From Halopseudomonas oceani (lineage in GTDB: Bacteria > Pseudomonadota > Gammaproteobacteria > Pseudomonadales > Pseudomonadaceae), in the NCBI RefSeq assembly GCF_002903165.1, contig NZ_PPSK01000002.1, positions 1 through 64,000 of the forward strand: a DNA stretch of 64,000 nucleotides, in the 5' to 3' direction. This document shows, piece after piece, positions 16,071-25,397 of the stretch. Each line of letters opens with the position of its first letter. Positions within the stretch are counted from its first letter, which is position 1. A model generated the notes under the pieces. The model had not been told where the DNA came from and ran no database searches. It saw nothing but the letters and a program-made list of their open reading frames with translations. Both the position numbers and the translations under genes were made by a program.

Positions 16071-16380
16071 TGGCGACGTCGAGGTAGTCTCGTTGGATTG
16101 CCGTCTCCAGTGCGTTGGCGGCAGTGACCAGTTCATCGTAGGTTTGCCGCAACGTGCGCAGTTCGCTGATTTGTTCTTCGTTGGGTGGATTGCCTTTGCA
16201 GATGTCGGCCATTTTCAGCAGGCCGCAGAGGTAATCCTTGCGGGTCTGCGCGACCATCGTCAGCAGCGGCGTGAGGGCTTCCAGGCTGAGTTGCGGGATG
16301 GCGGGGTTGATAATGCTGCGGTTGATTTCGCGGCGTTGTTTTTCAAGTTCAAGCAGCAGGCGGTTGTTATCGATGGCCAT
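16057..16380 (-). CDS. Small helical conserved protein of unknown function
   Basis: A 107-residue soluble, almost entirely helical protein starting MAIDNNRLLLELEKQRREINR and containing NPAIPQLSLEALTPLLTMVA. I believe this is conserved in pseudomonads, but I know of no function. The start ATG at 16380 fits; the longer frame is unlikely. It overlaps the end of the TetR gene on the opposite strand. Confidence 0.6.
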   Translation of the reverse strand: MAIDNNRLLLELEKQRREINRSIINPAIPQLSLEALTPLLTMVAQTRKDYLCGLLKMADICKGNPPNEEQISELRTLRQTYDELVTAANALETAIQRDYLDVATSRR

Positions 16381-16447
16381 GATCTGGTGTCCCCCGTTCA
16401 GATAGCCACAGCGTAGCCAATTTGCCGTCGAAGTGGGAGAGATAGCT

Positions 16448-16783
16448 ATGTTCAAATTGTGTGTCTTTGTGCCTGTCAGCCATGTGGAGCAGGTCAAACA
16501 GGCGCTGTTTGCTGCAGGTGCCGGGCGTTTGGGCGACTATGATTGTTGCAGCTGGCAGGTGTTGGGCACGGGCCAGTTCCGGCCGCTTGATGGCAGTCAG
16601 CCGTTCCTTGGTCAGACCGGTGTGGTTGAGCAGGTTGAGGAGTATCGGGTCGAGATGATCTGCGCGGCGAATTGTATTGAGGCTGCCATTGCGGCGTTGC
16701 GCGAGTTTCATCCCTACGAAGAACCTGCGTTCGACGTCTGGCGACTTGAGGCGGCGCTGATGCAAGGCTCACTCAGGGCGTGA
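16448..16783 (+). CDS. NIF3/YqfO-type CutA-like domain protein
   Basis: A 111-residue protein corresponding to the insertion domain of NIF3-like proteins (YqfO middle domain), which adopts a CutA/PII-like fold. Recognisable pieces are FVPVSHVEQVKQALFAAGAG, the aromatic-rich GDYDCCSWQ and the C-terminal REFHPYEEPAFDV. It is the stand-alone form, with no NIF3 metal-binding core. Function is unknown. GGGAGAG lies before the ATG. It converges on an L,D-transpeptidase gene. Confidence 0.75.
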   Translation: MFKLCVFVPVSHVEQVKQALFAAGAGRLGDYDCCSWQVLGTGQFRPLDGSQPFLGQTGVVEQVEEYRVEMICAANCIEAAIAALREFHPYEEPAFDVWRLEAALMQGSLRA

Positions 16784-17264
16784 TTTCGACTATGGTGCCG
16801 TCTGGCACCAGCTCCCACAGCTCGCGCATCTCGGCGTTGCCCAGCGCGATGCAGCCATTGGTCCAGTCCAGCCCCTTGAAGTACCACTCCGGGTACTCCT
16901 CATTAATCGGTGTGCCGTGGATCATGATCATGCCGCCGGGGTCCTCGATGCCGGCTTCATAGGACGCCATGCGGTCCTTGAGGTTGGGGTAGTCCAGGTG
17001 AAGACTGAGGTTGTACTGCGGGCTCTCGTGACGCCAGTCGATGGTGTAGATGCCTTCGGGTGTGCGCTGGTCGCCTTGCTGGCGCTTGGGGCCGACTGGC
17101 TGGCGTCCAAGCGAAATGCGGTATTCGTGCAGCACGCGGCCCTCGCTGATGATTTGCAGGCGGCGCTCTGCTTTGTTGATCAGGACGCGATCAATTGGCG
17201 GTTGACCAGCCCACACCGGCGATGCCAGCAGGCAGACGCTGAGCAGCAGGGCGAGCAACTTCAT
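16773..17264 (-). CDS. L,D-transpeptidase (YkuD domain), periplasmic
   Basis: A 163-residue exported enzyme with signal peptide (cleavage after VWA, residue 19) and a complete YkuD domain: MIMIHGTP (H116) and DWTNGCIAL (catalytic C138). It is a paralog of the enzyme at 7650-8129, with the same short layout. It begins four bases inside the end of the Nudix gene (overlap 17261-17264), so it is translated from the same message. Confidence 0.88.
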   Translation of the reverse strand: MKLLALLLSVCLLASPVWAGQPPIDRVLINKAERRLQIISEGRVLHEYRISLGRQPVGPKRQQGDQRTPEGIYTIDWRHESPQYNLSLHLDYPNLKDRMASYEAGIEDPGGMIMIHGTPINEEYPEWYFKGLDWTNGCIALGNAEMRELWELVPDGTIVEITP

Positions 17265-17812
17265 CGGCGGGTTTGTCCCGGTCGGTAGAGAATGTCACGG
17301 ATACGTATCGGGAAGGTCTGCACCTGACGGTCGATGAAGTATTGCTTGAGGGTCTTGCCTATGGTTGGGAAGGCCAGTTCGTCCCAGGGGATTTCGTGCT
17401 CGTGGAACAGGCGCACTTCGAGGCTTTCCTCACCTGCGCTGAAATCCAGATCCGCCAAGTCGCCACGGAAAAACATGTAGACCTGGTTGATATGTGGCAG
17501 GTTGAACAGCATGTACAGCTCCTGCTGCTGCAGCCGGGCTCGCGCTTCTTCCCAGGTCTCGCGCAGGGCGGCTTCTTCGGTGGTTTCGCCGTTTTCCATG
17601 AAGCCCGCAGGCAGCGTCCAGTAACCTCGGCGGGGCTCAATCGCGCGGCGGCACAGCAAGACCTGTTGACCATGTACGGCAAGACAACCGGCGACGATGC
17701 GCGGGTTCTGATAGTGGATGGTCTGGCAATGATCGCAGACGAACCGTGAATGGGTGTCCCCGTCGGGGACGCGTGCGGTCACGCCTTGACCGCACTCGCT
17801 ACAGAACTTCAT
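17261..17812 (-). CDS. Nudix hydrolase with zinc ribbon
   Basis: A 183-residue protein with an N-terminal four-cysteine zinc ribbon (C4, C7, C26, C29) and a Nudix domain. The box at residues 70-91 carries G70, E76, R84-E85 and E88-E89. This architecture matches the zinc-ribbon ADP-ribose/NADH-type Nudix enzymes common in pseudomonads; the exact substrate is unknown. The ATG at 17812 is directly before the ribbon. It is cotranscribed with the L,D-transpeptidase downstream. Confidence 0.82.
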   Translation of the reverse strand: MKFCSECGQGVTARVPDGDTHSRFVCDHCQTIHYQNPRIVAGCLAVHGQQVLLCRRAIEPRRGYWTLPAGFMENGETTEEAALRETWEEARARLQQQELYMLFNLPHINQVYMFFRGDLADLDFSAGEESLEVRLFHEHEIPWDELAFPTIGKTLKQYFIDRQVQTFPIRIRDILYRPGQTRR

Positions 17813-18001
17813 GACAGGCTTCCGGCAGGCTGCTTGATAATTGGGCTCTATCTTGCTGATCGCGAGCGTTACGAGCAAGAGCGCGAGTGGACAAATTGGC
17901 ACCTTGCACAGTTGCCTATCGGACGGTATTCACGCCGTGGTGCGGGTGGTTCTGCCCAAGTGATCATGCCATGATTGAGAAAATAAACGAGGAAACGATG
18001 C

Positions 18002-18598
18002 ATGCTGGAAGATATGCGCATGCGGGTGATGCAGCACACCCCTCGCCAGATCAAGGCTCCTGGTCTGCCTGAGGCAGGCGTCTTGATTGCCATCACCTCG
18101 CAACCGCAGCCGGAAATTATTCTGACGTTGCGCTCGCAGCGGCTTTCTACCCATTCTGGCGAAGTCGCCTTCCCTGGCGGACGGCGCGACCCGGGCGACG
18201 TCGACCTGTGTTTTACCGCATTGCGCGAAGCACACGAAGAGATTGGCCTGCTGCCCGAATTGGTTGATGTGGTCGGTCCGATGGACTCGCTGGTGTCGCG
18301 CTTTGGCATCAAAGTCACACCCTATGTAGGCGTTGTGCCCGACCAGTTCGAGATCATTCCTAATGCCAGCGAAATCGAAGAGGTGTTTCGGGTGCCGGTC
18401 GAGTTCTTCCTGACTGATCCTCGCGAGATGACGCATCGTATCGATTACGAGGGGCGCAGCTGGTACGTTCCCAGCTACCGGTTCAATGGGTTCAAGATCT
18501 GGGGGCTGACGGCCTTGATGCTGGTCGAACTGATGAACACCGGCTTCGACGCCGGTATCGCCTTGCATACGCCCTACGACGGGCACAATAAAAACTAG
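18002..18598 (+). CDS. CoA pyrophosphatase-like Nudix hydrolase
   Basis: A 198-residue Nudix protein of the UPF0035/NudL group, which cleaves coenzyme A into 3',5'-ADP and phosphopantetheine. The group motif [20 protein letters not shown] precedes the Nudix box GGRRDPGD ... [12 protein letters not shown] (residues 59-83); as in NudL the first acidic residue is aspartate. GAGGAA at 17989-17994 supports the ATG at 18002. The carbonic anhydrase gene follows 11 bases downstream. Confidence 0.85.
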   Translation: MLEDMRMRVMQHTPRQIKAPGLPEAGVLIAITSQPQPEIILTLRSQRLSTHSGEVAFPGGRRDPGDVDLCFTALREAHEEIGLLPELVDVVGPMDSLVSRFGIKVTPYVGVVPDQFEIIPNASEIEEVFRVPVEFFLTDPREMTHRIDYEGRSWYVPSYRFNGFKIWGLTALMLVELMNTGFDAGIALHTPYDGHNKN

Positions 18599-18609
18599 GA
18601 GCACGAACC

Positions 18610-19134
18610 ATGAAGTACAGCCTGGGCAACGATCGGGTGGAAATGGCGGCAGATGCCTGGATCGCTGAAACCGCAGCAGTCATCGGCAAGGTCAAGCTGG
18701 AGGCGGGTGCCAACGTCTGGTTTGGCGCGGTGATTCGCGGTGACGTTGAGCAGATTACCGTCGGCGAACACAGCAATGTGCAAGATGGTGCGGTGATGCA
18801 TGCTGACAGCGGCGTGCCGTTGACCCTCGGCAAAGGCATCACAGTCGGCCATAATGCGATGCTGCATGGGTGCACCGTTGGGGACTACAGTCTGATCGGC
18901 ATCAATGCGGTGGTGCTCAACGGCGCGAAAATAGGCAAGCATTGTATTATTGGTGCCAATAGCCTGATCCCCGAGGGCAAGGAGATCCCGGACGGCTCGC
19001 TGGTCATGGGCTCCCCCGGTAAGGTGGTCAAGACGCTGAGCGATCAGCAGAAAAAGATGCTGGAACTGAGCGCCGCCCACTACGTGCAGAACGCCAAACG
19101 TTTTCGCGATGAACTCAAGGTACAGGAAGACTGA
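18610..19134 (+). CDS. Gamma-class carbonic anhydrase-like hexapeptide protein
   Basis: A 174-residue left-handed beta-helix protein of the YrdA/CaiE-like gamma carbonic anhydrase family. Hexapeptide repeats run from about residue 15 to 130, and the three zinc-ligand histidines are present (H64 in VMHAD, H81 and H86 in VGHNAMLHG). It probably forms a trimer and hydrates CO2, though activity of many relatives is unproven. Its stop codon shares a base with the start of the DUF1289 gene (TGATG). Confidence 0.87.
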   Translation: MKYSLGNDRVEMAADAWIAETAAVIGKVKLEAGANVWFGAVIRGDVEQITVGEHSNVQDGAVMHADSGVPLTLGKGITVGHNAMLHGCTVGDYSLIGINAVVLNGAKIGKHCIIGANSLIPEGKEIPDGSLVMGSPGKVVKTLSDQQKKMLELSAAHYVQNAKRFRDELKVQED

Positions 19135-19346
19135 TGACCCGCTCTGCCCCGGTTCGCTCACCCTGCGTCAGTATTTGCGCGCTGGATGACAATGATATCT
19201 GCACCGGTTGCCAACGAACCGGTATGGAGATCGCGACCTGGGGGCGGCTGTCTGACGAGCAGCGTCGCGAGGTGCTGGCTCGCTGCGAGGAGCGCGCGCG
19301 CGGGCAGGGGCTGTGGATTGGCACCGCTACTCATTCAACTCTTTAA
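19134..19346 (+). CDS. DUF1289 family small cysteine protein
   Basis: A 70-residue protein with the DUF1289 pattern SPCVSICALDDNDICTGCQRTGMEIATW, containing four cysteines that probably bind a metal or Fe-S centre. Such proteins are widespread in proteobacteria and of unknown role. Translation is coupled to the carbonic anhydrase gene. Confidence 0.82.
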   Translation: MTRSAPVRSPCVSICALDDNDICTGCQRTGMEIATWGRLSDEQRREVLARCEERARGQGLWIGTATHSTL

Positions 19347-19358
19347 GGTAGAACAGGC

Positions 19359-20540
19359 ATGACGGTAATCGGGACCCCCTACGCGGAAGATGCGACGCGG
19401 GTATTGCTGCTGGGCTCGGGCGAACTGGGCAAGGAAGTGGCGATCGAACTGCAACGGCTGGGCTGTGAGGTCATCGCGGTAGACCGCTATGAGCATGCGC
19501 CGGCAATGCAGGTGGCGCACCGCTGTCACGTTATCAGTATGCTGGATGGTCAGGCGTTGCGTGAGGTAATTGAGGCCGAGCAGCCGGACTATATTGTGCC
19601 GGAAATCGAAGCCATAGCGACCGCGACGCTGGTCGAGCTGGAAGCCGAAGGTTACAACGTGGTGCCGACCGCCGAGGCGGCGCGTTTGACCATGGATCGC
19701 GAAGGTATTCGTCGTCTGGCGGCCGAGAAGCTGGGCTTGCCGACCTCGGCGTATCAGTTTGCGGACACCCAAAACGAGTACCGCGCGGCCGTGGCGGCTA
19801 TCGGCATGCCCTGCGTGGTCAAGCCGGTGATGAGTTCCTCCGGCAAAGGGCAGAGTCTGGTGCGCGAGCAGGCCGATATCGACAAAGCGTGGGAGTATGC
19901 CCAGTCCGGTGGTCGTGCCGGTCAGGGGCGGGTGATTGTCGAAGGCTTTGTCGATTTTGATTATGAAATTACCCTGCTGACGGTGCGCCACAGCGGCGGC
20001 ACCACGTTCTGCGAGCCGATTGGCCATCGCCAAGAAGCAGGTGACTACCGCGAGTCCTGGCAGCCGCAGGCTATGAGTGAAGGCGCCTTGGCTGAAGCCA
20101 AACGGGTTGCTTCCACTATTACCGAGGCGCTCGGTGGCCGCGGTGTGTTTGGCGTGGAACTGTTCGTCAAAGGTGATCAGGTGTGGTTCAGCGAAGTTTC
20201 ACCGCGCCCGCACGATACTGGTCTGGTGACGCTTATTTCGCAGGATTTGTCGGAGTTTGCCCTGCACGCCCGCGCCATTCTGGGATTGCCAGTACCGGTG
20301 ATTCGCCAGTTTGGCCCGTCTGCGTCGGCTGTGGTGCTGGTGCAGGGGCAGTCGGCCAATGTCAGCTTTGGTAATCTCGCTGCCGCACTCAAGGAGCCAG
20401 ACACCCAGCTACGGCTGTTCGGCAAGCCGGAAGTCGATGGTCAGCGCCGCATGGGGGTTGCGCTGGCGCGTGACGAGGCGATTGACTCCGCGGTAGCCAA
20501 GGCGGTGCGTTCGGCGTCGGCGGTGGAGGTCAAGCTCTGA
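19359..20540 (+). CDS. purT: Formate-dependent phosphoribosylglycinamide formyltransferase PurT
   Basis: A 393-residue ATP-grasp enzyme that makes formyl-GAR from GAR, formate and ATP in de novo purine synthesis. The N-terminal Rossmann-like part has [20 protein letters not shown]; the ATP-grasp core contains [32 protein letters not shown] and the metal-binding ELFVKGD ... [11 protein letters not shown]. Length and ends match PurT. The SGNH hydrolase gene appears to start at its last codon. Confidence 0.97.
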   Translation: MTVIGTPYAEDATRVLLLGSGELGKEVAIELQRLGCEVIAVDRYEHAPAMQVAHRCHVISMLDGQALREVIEAEQPDYIVPEIEAIATATLVELEAEGYNVVPTAEAARLTMDREGIRRLAAEKLGLPTSAYQFADTQNEYRAAVAAIGMPCVVKPVMSSSGKGQSLVREQADIDKAWEYAQSGGRAGQGRVIVEGFVDFDYEITLLTVRHSGGTTFCEPIGHRQEAGDYRESWQPQAMSEGALAEAKRVASTITEALGGRGVFGVELFVKGDQVWFSEVSPRPHDTGLVTLISQDLSEFALHARAILGLPVPVIRQFGPSASAVVLVQGQSANVSFGNLAAALKEPDTQLRLFGKPEVDGQRRMGVALARDEAIDSAVAKAVRSASAVEVKL

Positions 20541-21259
20541 GTCGCTGGTGGTATCTGGCAGCACCGGCTTTGCCGCTGCTGCTGCCACAAGCCATTTGGG
20601 TCAAGCGTACCGCCTTGCGGCTGCCGGATGCGCAGCAGCCTTGGCAGGGGCTGGTCACGGCGCCGGATGGTTCGCGCGACCGGCCACTGAAACTGCTGCT
20701 GGTTGGGGAGTCAACGGTGGCGGGTGTCGGGGTTGAGCGTCAGGAGCAGGCGTTGACCGGGCAGTTGGCCAGTCAGCTGGCACAGCAGTTGGGACGCCCG
20801 GTACAGTGGCAGGCAGCTGGCCGCAACGGCGCAGTCGCTGCAGACTGTCTGCAGGATCTGTTACCTCCGGCTCTGGCGCAGCGGTGGGATATTGCGCTCA
20901 TCGTGCTCGGTGTCAACGACACCACCCATCTCACGTCAAGGCCGCGCTGGCGGCGCACTTTGCAGTGTCTTATCGAGCAACTGGGGCGTTGTTCCGGTCA
21001 GGTCATGCTGACCGAGGTGCCGCCGCTGGGGCATTTTCGCGCGCTACCGCAGCCGTTGCGTGGCTGGTTCGGCCTGCGTGCAGGGTTGATGGACGCGGAT
21101 CTGCGACGGGTGGCGCACAGCTGTGGTGCGCGTTATCTGTCTTTGGATATGCCGTTTGAGCCTGGCTACCTGGCCCGGGATGGCTATCACCCGTCCGCCG
21201 CTGGCTACCAGCAATGGGCGGCGGGCATTGTCCGTCAGTTGTCTTCGTCGACCTTCTGA
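20537..21259 (+). CDS. SGNH/GDSL-type hydrolase, probable CTG start
   Basis: A 240-residue membrane-anchored hydrolase. Catalytic blocks are GES (nucleophile S59), a block II glycine, GVND (N127) and DGYHPS (D215, H218). An N-terminal hydrophobic stretch ([19 protein letters not shown]) anchors or exports it. No ATG or GTG is available in frame: CTG at 20537 overlaps the purT stop as CTGA and has a perfect GGAGGT at 20525-20530, six bases before it, so I take CTG as the start. The fallback is a TTG at 20570 without a ribosome site. The 3' end overlaps the convergent CBS-protein gene by 25 bases. Confidence 0.8.
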   Translation: MSRWWYLAAPALPLLLPQAIWVKRTALRLPDAQQPWQGLVTAPDGSRDRPLKLLLVGESTVAGVGVERQEQALTGQLASQLAQQLGRPVQWQAAGRNGAVAADCLQDLLPPALAQRWDIALIVLGVNDTTHLTSRPRWRRTLQCLIEQLGRCSGQVMLTEVPPLGHFRALPQPLRGWFGLRAGLMDADLRRVAHSCGARYLSLDMPFEPGYLARDGYHPSAAGYQQWAAGIVRQLSSSTF

Positions 21260-22548
21260 TCGGCGGCGGCGCCATGCAGGGTCGCCTGATCCCGTGCACG
21301 CTCCCACACCTTTGCGCTTTTCACCATGTTGTCCTTGGTCTGCAGGATTTCCATGCGGTAGCCGCCAGTGGTCAGGCAGACGGCGGTCTCTGGAATGGTT
21401 TCCAGCTGTTCGGTGATCACGCCGTTGAGGGTTTTGGGGCCGTCGGCGGGTAGCTTCCAGTGCAGGTGGCGGTTGATGTCGCGAATGGACGCGCTGCCGT
21501 CGATAACGTAGGTGCCGTCGGCCTGTGGGTGTATGTCCTGACTCAGGCTGAGCATCTCGGTGGTGAAGTCGCCGACGATTTCCTCAAGGATATCTTCCAG
21601 CGTCACCAGGCCAATGACATCGCCGTACTCGTCAACGACGATGGCAATGCGGCGTTTTTGCTTTTGAAAGTTGAACAACTGGGTGTGCAGTGGCGTACTT
21701 TCCGGGATGAAATAGGGCTCCTTGCAGGCGCCCACCAGCGCCTCCTTGGTCAGCTCGCCGCGGCTGAGCAAGCGCGCGATTGAGCGCATGTGGACGATGC
21801 CGGTAACGTTGTTGATGTCGCCCTGATAGACCGGCAGCCGGGTGTAGTGGCAGCTGCGTAACTGGTGATTGATCGCCGTCATGTCGGTGTCCAGGTCAAT
21901 GCCGACCGCTTCGTTGCGCGGGATCATGATGTCGTTGACGGTCATTTTTTCCAGGTCGAGGATACCCAGCAACATGTTCTGGCGGCTGCGGGTAATTCCC
22001 AGACCAGCCTCCCGGACCACGGTACGCAGTTCCTCTGTGGTCAGCTGATCGCCATCTTTGTCGTTTGGGTTCACCCCCAGCAGACGCAGCAACAGATTGC
22101 TGATCGCGCTGCAGACCCAGACCACCGGATAGAGTAGGCGCTGCAGCGCAGACAGGATGACGCTGGCCGGAAAGGCAATCAGCTCAGGCCGCAAGGCAGC
22201 GAGCGTCTTCGGTGTGATTTCGCCGAAGATCAGTACGACCACGGTCAGGATCATGGTCGCGATGGCGATGCCGGCTTCGCCCCAAATGTCGACAGCAACC
22301 ACCGTGGCGATAGACGCGGCCAGGATGTTGACGATGTTGTTGCCGACCAGAATGGTGCCGAGCAGACGATCCGGCCGTTCCAGCAGGCGTGATGCGCGGC
22401 GGGCAGCACGATTGCCTTCTCTGCTCAAATGCTTCAACCGGTAGCGGTTGAGGCTCATCATGCTGGTCTCGGAGCTGGAGAAGAACGCCGACAGCACGAT
22501 CAGTACCACCAGCAGAATCAGCAGCATGCCAGTATGGGATTCGTTCAA
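21235..22548 (-). CDS. CNNM/CorC-HlyC family CBS-domain membrane protein
   Basis: A 437-residue inner-membrane protein resembling YfjD/CorB, linked to Mg2+/Co2+ export. The DUF21 domain (residues 1-180) has about four helices with SAFFSSSETSMMSLNRYRL and the LIFGEITPKTLA motif. A CBS pair follows (about 195-330, IMIPRNE ... VVDEYGDVIGLVTLEDILEEIVGD), then a CorC_HlyC C-terminal domain. The ccsA-like gene lies 29 bases upstream on the same strand, and the pair is probably cotranscribed. Confidence 0.9.
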   Translation of the reverse strand: MNESHTGMLLILLVVLIVLSAFFSSSETSMMSLNRYRLKHLSREGNRAARRASRLLERPDRLLGTILVGNNIVNILAASIATVVAVDIWGEAGIAIATMILTVVVLIFGEITPKTLAALRPELIAFPASVILSALQRLLYPVVWVCSAISNLLLRLLGVNPNDKDGDQLTTEELRTVVREAGLGITRSRQNMLLGILDLEKMTVNDIMIPRNEAVGIDLDTDMTAINHQLRSCHYTRLPVYQGDINNVTGIVHMRSIARLLSRGELTKEALVGACKEPYFIPESTPLHTQLFNFQKQKRRIAIVVDEYGDVIGLVTLEDILEEIVGDFTTEMLSLSQDIHPQADGTYVIDGSASIRDINRHLHWKLPADGPKTLNGVITEQLETIPETAVCLTTGGYRMEILQTKDNMVKSAKVWERARDQATLHGAAADQKVDEDN

Positions 22549-22577
22549 GGGCTTGCCTCAGGCGGGTCGTAGAAGGG

Positions 22578-23378
22578 TCAGGCGGCCAGCAGCAGCTCGC
22601 GCACCAGCTTGCTGCCGAAGTAGGCCAGCATCAGCAGTAGAAAGCCCGCGAGCGTCCAGCGGATCGCATTGCTGCCACGCCAGCCGCGGAAGTGCCGGCC
22701 CCACAGCAGAATGCCGAACACGACCCAGGCTAGGCACGAGAGCAGGGTCTTGTGGGCCAGATGCTGAGCGAACATGTTCTCAAGAAACACGAAGCCCGAG
22801 ACCAATGCCAGGGTCAATAGGATCTCGCCACACAGCAGGAACTGGAACAGCAGCTGTTCCATGGTCTGCAATGGCGGGAAGGTACGAATAAAGCGGGTCG
22901 GATGCTTGTGCTTGAGCTGGTAGTCCTGGACCGCCAGCAGGGTCGCCTGGAAAGCGGCAATGGTGAAGATGCCGTAGGCCAGCACAGACAGCAGAATGTG
23001 CACCAGCAGGCCGTCCTGATCGGTTGGCAGGGTGGTGCCCTGTTCGGGGAAGAAGCCCGCTAGCAGACCGGTGATCAAGGCCATTGGATAGAGCCCCAGC
23101 AGCAGGCTGGTAACCGGCGCACGGAAGCTCGATATCAGCGTGACTGCCACTACCAGCCAGGAAATCAGCGAGCCGATATTGAACAGGCCCAGGGCAAAGC
23201 CCTGTGGTGTAGTGAGCTGAATATACAGGCTGACGGCGTGGGCCAGCAGGGCGACCAGCCCGATGGCGCGTAACAGGCTGGCGCTGACGGCCAGGCGTTT
23301 GCCGAGGCAGTGCATCTGATAGAGGATGCCGCTGAGGTAAAAACCGGCGGCCAACAGGCTGGGGGCGAGGGCTGTCAT
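22578..23378 (-). CDS. CcsA/YpjD-like cytochrome c assembly-type membrane protein
   Basis: A 266-residue protein with about eight membrane helices. It belongs to the CcsA/ResC-like superfamily: histidines and tryptophans lie in membrane-border loops (e.g. GILLWGRHFRGWRG near the end), as in haem-handling proteins. Pseudomonads carry it next to ffh; its specific role is not established. The ATG at 23378 is chosen, since the longer frame adds charged residues before the first helix. It is divergent from ffh. Confidence 0.82.
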   Translation of the reverse strand: MTALAPSLLAAGFYLSGILYQMHCLGKRLAVSASLLRAIGLVALLAHAVSLYIQLTTPQGFALGLFNIGSLISWLVVAVTLISSFRAPVTSLLLGLYPMALITGLLAGFFPEQGTTLPTDQDGLLVHILLSVLAYGIFTIAAFQATLLAVQDYQLKHKHPTRFIRTFPPLQTMEQLLFQFLLCGEILLTLALVSGFVFLENMFAQHLAHKTLLSCLAWVVFGILLWGRHFRGWRGSNAIRWTLAGFLLLMLAYFGSKLVRELLLAA

Positions 23379-23543
23379 ACGTCCTTGCGAGCGATTATCA
23401 ACAAAGCCGCAGTGTGGCATAAGCCGCGTCCGGGTGAAAGCGTCTGCCGGTGTTCCCTATCCTGTGTCGGGTGCGCGGGGTATACTGCGCGGCTGAAAAT
23501 GCGGCCGGGCTGCCCACCAAGGCCCGCCCTGGGAGAATGCATC

Positions 23544-24944
23544 ATGTTTGAGAATCTTACCGAGCGCCTGTCGCACAGCCTGCGTGGTGTGACCGGTCAG
23601 GCCAAGCTGACTGAAGACAATATCAAGGACACCCTGCGTGAAGTGCGCATGGCGCTGCTGGAGGCCGATGTCGCGCTGCCGGTGGTCAAGACCTTTGTTG
23701 ATCAGGTGCGCGAACGCGCGGTCGGCACCGAAGTGTCGCGCAGCCTGTCGCCGGGCCAGGTCTTCGTCAAGATCGTCAAGTCCGAGCTGGAAGCGGTCAT
23801 GGGGCAGTCCGAGGGGCTGAACCTGGCTGTCAGTCCACCGGCGGTGATCCTGATGGCCGGCCTGCAGGGTGCAGGTAAGACCACCAGCGTGGCCAAACTG
23901 GCCAAGACGTTGCGTGAGCGCGAGAAGAAGAAGGTTATGGTGGTCAGCGCCGACGTTTACCGTCCGGCGGCGATCAAGCAGCTCGAAACGCTGGCCGCCG
24001 ATGTGCAGGTCGAGTTCTTCCCGTCCTCCGCTGATCAGCAGCCGGTCGCCATCGTCGAGGCGGCGATGCGTGAGGCGAAGAACCGCTTTATGGACGTGCT
24101 GATTGTTGATACCGCTGGCCGTCTGCACGTCGACGACGAAATGATGGCCGAGATCAAGCAGGTGCACGCGGCAGCCAAGCCGGCGGAAACCCTGTTTGTG
24201 GTCGACGCCATGACTGGCCAGGACGCCGCCAACACCGCACAGGCCTTCAATGAAGCCTTGCCGCTGACCGGTGTAATCCTCACCAAAGTCGACGGTGATG
24301 CCCGTGGCGGCGCGGCGCTGTCGGTACGCCATATCACTGGCAAGCCGATCAAGTTCCTCGGTATGGGCGAGAAGATCGACGCGCTGGAAGTCTTCCACCC
24401 TGACCGCGTTGCCTCGCGCATTCTGGGCATGGGCGACGTGCTCAGCCTGATCGAGCAGGCTGAGCAGAAGATCGACAAGGACAAGGCCGAGAAACTGGCC
24501 AAGAAGCTGAAGAAAGGCAAAGGCTTCGACCTTGAGGACTTCCGTGATCAGCTGCAGCAGATGAACGCCATGGGCGGTCTCGGCTCGATGATGGAAAAGC
24601 TGCCGATGATGGGCGGCAAGATTAACGCCGCCCAGATGGAAACCGCACAGACCGAAGCGGCCAAGCAGTTCAAGCGTATGGAAGCGATCATCAATTCGAT
24701 GACGCCGGCCGAGCGCCGCAATCCTGATGTTATCAGCGGTTCGCGCAAGCGCCGCATCGCAGCAGGCTCTGGCACCCAAATTCAGGACATCGGTCGTCTG
24801 CTCAAGCAGCACAAGCAGATGCAGAAGATGATGAAGAAAGTCACCGGCAAGGGCGGTATGGCCAAGCTCATGCGCGGTGTGGGGGGCATGGGCGGTGGCG
24901 GAGGTGGCATGCTGCCTCCGGGGGGCGGTATGCCGCGGTTCTGA
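23544..24944 (+). CDS. ffh: Signal recognition particle protein Ffh
   Basis: A 466-residue SRP54 GTPase that binds 4.5S RNA and signal sequences and targets ribosomes to FtsY. It has the N-domain helices (LTERLSHSLRGVTGQ), the G-domain with GLQGAGKTT near residue 105, DTAGR, TKVDGDARGG and GMGEKIDALE, and a methionine-rich M-domain with the RNA-binding helix region (RRNPDVISGSRKRRIAAGSG). The C-terminal tail is glycine- and methionine-rich. The start is the ATG at 23544 with GGGAG before it. The rpsP operon follows. Confidence 0.97.
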   Translation: MFENLTERLSHSLRGVTGQAKLTEDNIKDTLREVRMALLEADVALPVVKTFVDQVRERAVGTEVSRSLSPGQVFVKIVKSELEAVMGQSEGLNLAVSPPAVILMAGLQGAGKTTSVAKLAKTLREREKKKVMVVSADVYRPAAIKQLETLAADVQVEFFPSSADQQPVAIVEAAMREAKNRFMDVLIVDTAGRLHVDDEMMAEIKQVHAAAKPAETLFVVDAMTGQDAANTAQAFNEALPLTGVILTKVDGDARGGAALSVRHITGKPIKFLGMGEKIDALEVFHPDRVASRILGMGDVLSLIEQAEQKIDKDKAEKLAKKLKKGKGFDLEDFRDQLQQMNAMGGLGSMMEKLPMMGGKINAAQMETAQTEAAKQFKRMEAIINSMTPAERRNPDVISGSRKRRIAAGSGTQIQDIGRLLKQHKQMQKMMKKVTGKGGMAKLMRGVGGMGGGGGGMLPPGGGMPRF

Positions 24945-25020
24945 GGACTGCCCTGACCGCCGTTTTGTGGCGTTGGGGCATGCAGCTGACCGGTGGTGCC
25001 GGTTGCTGCTGAAAAAAGAG

Positions 25021-25049
25021 TTTTCATTGGTCGGGATATTCCGTAGAAT
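25021..25049 (+). promoter_or_regulatory. Likely sigma-70 promoter for the rpsP operon
   Basis: TTTTCA at 25021-25026 and TAGAAT at 25044-25049 are separated by 17 bases, giving acceptable -35 and -10 elements about 95 bases before rpsP. Confidence 0.5.
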
Positions 25050-25144
25050 ACGCGACCTTTCGGGCTATAGGTGCATGCGTTGTTAGCTGCGGGCCCGCAA
25101 ACGATTTTAAGTAGCGATACTCAAACACAGGAAACGATGTCGAC

Positions 25145-25396
25145 ATGGTAACCATTCGTCTTGCTCGTGGTGGCTCCAAGAAGCGCCCCTTCTATCATCT
25201 GACCGTTGCCAACAGCCGCAACGCTCGCGATGGCCGTTTTGTTGAGCGCGTAGGCTTCTTCAACCCGGTAGCCACTGGTGGTGAAGTGCGTCTGTCCGTG
25301 AACGAAGAGCGCGTCCAGTACTGGCTGAGCCAGGGTGCACAGCCCTCTGATCGCGTTGCAGCTCTGCTGAAGGAAGCTGGTCAGGCTGCTGCCTGA
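25145..25396 (+). CDS. rpsP: 30S ribosomal protein S16
   Basis: An 83-residue basic protein starting [41 protein letters not shown], the invariant S16 N-terminus. It is a 30S assembly protein that binds 16S rRNA. It is the first gene of the rpsP-rimM-trmD-rplS operon; rimM begins one base after its stop codon. Confidence 0.98.
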   Translation: MVTIRLARGGSKKRPFYHLTVANSRNARDGRFVERVGFFNPVATGGEVRLSVNEERVQYWLSQGAQPSDRVAALLKEAGQAAA

Positions 25397-25397
25397 T

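Noticed and set aside
23457..24812. 451-codon minus-strand frame opposite ffh
   Set aside because: It is the antisense shadow of the GC-rich ffh gene; ffh has all expected motifs.
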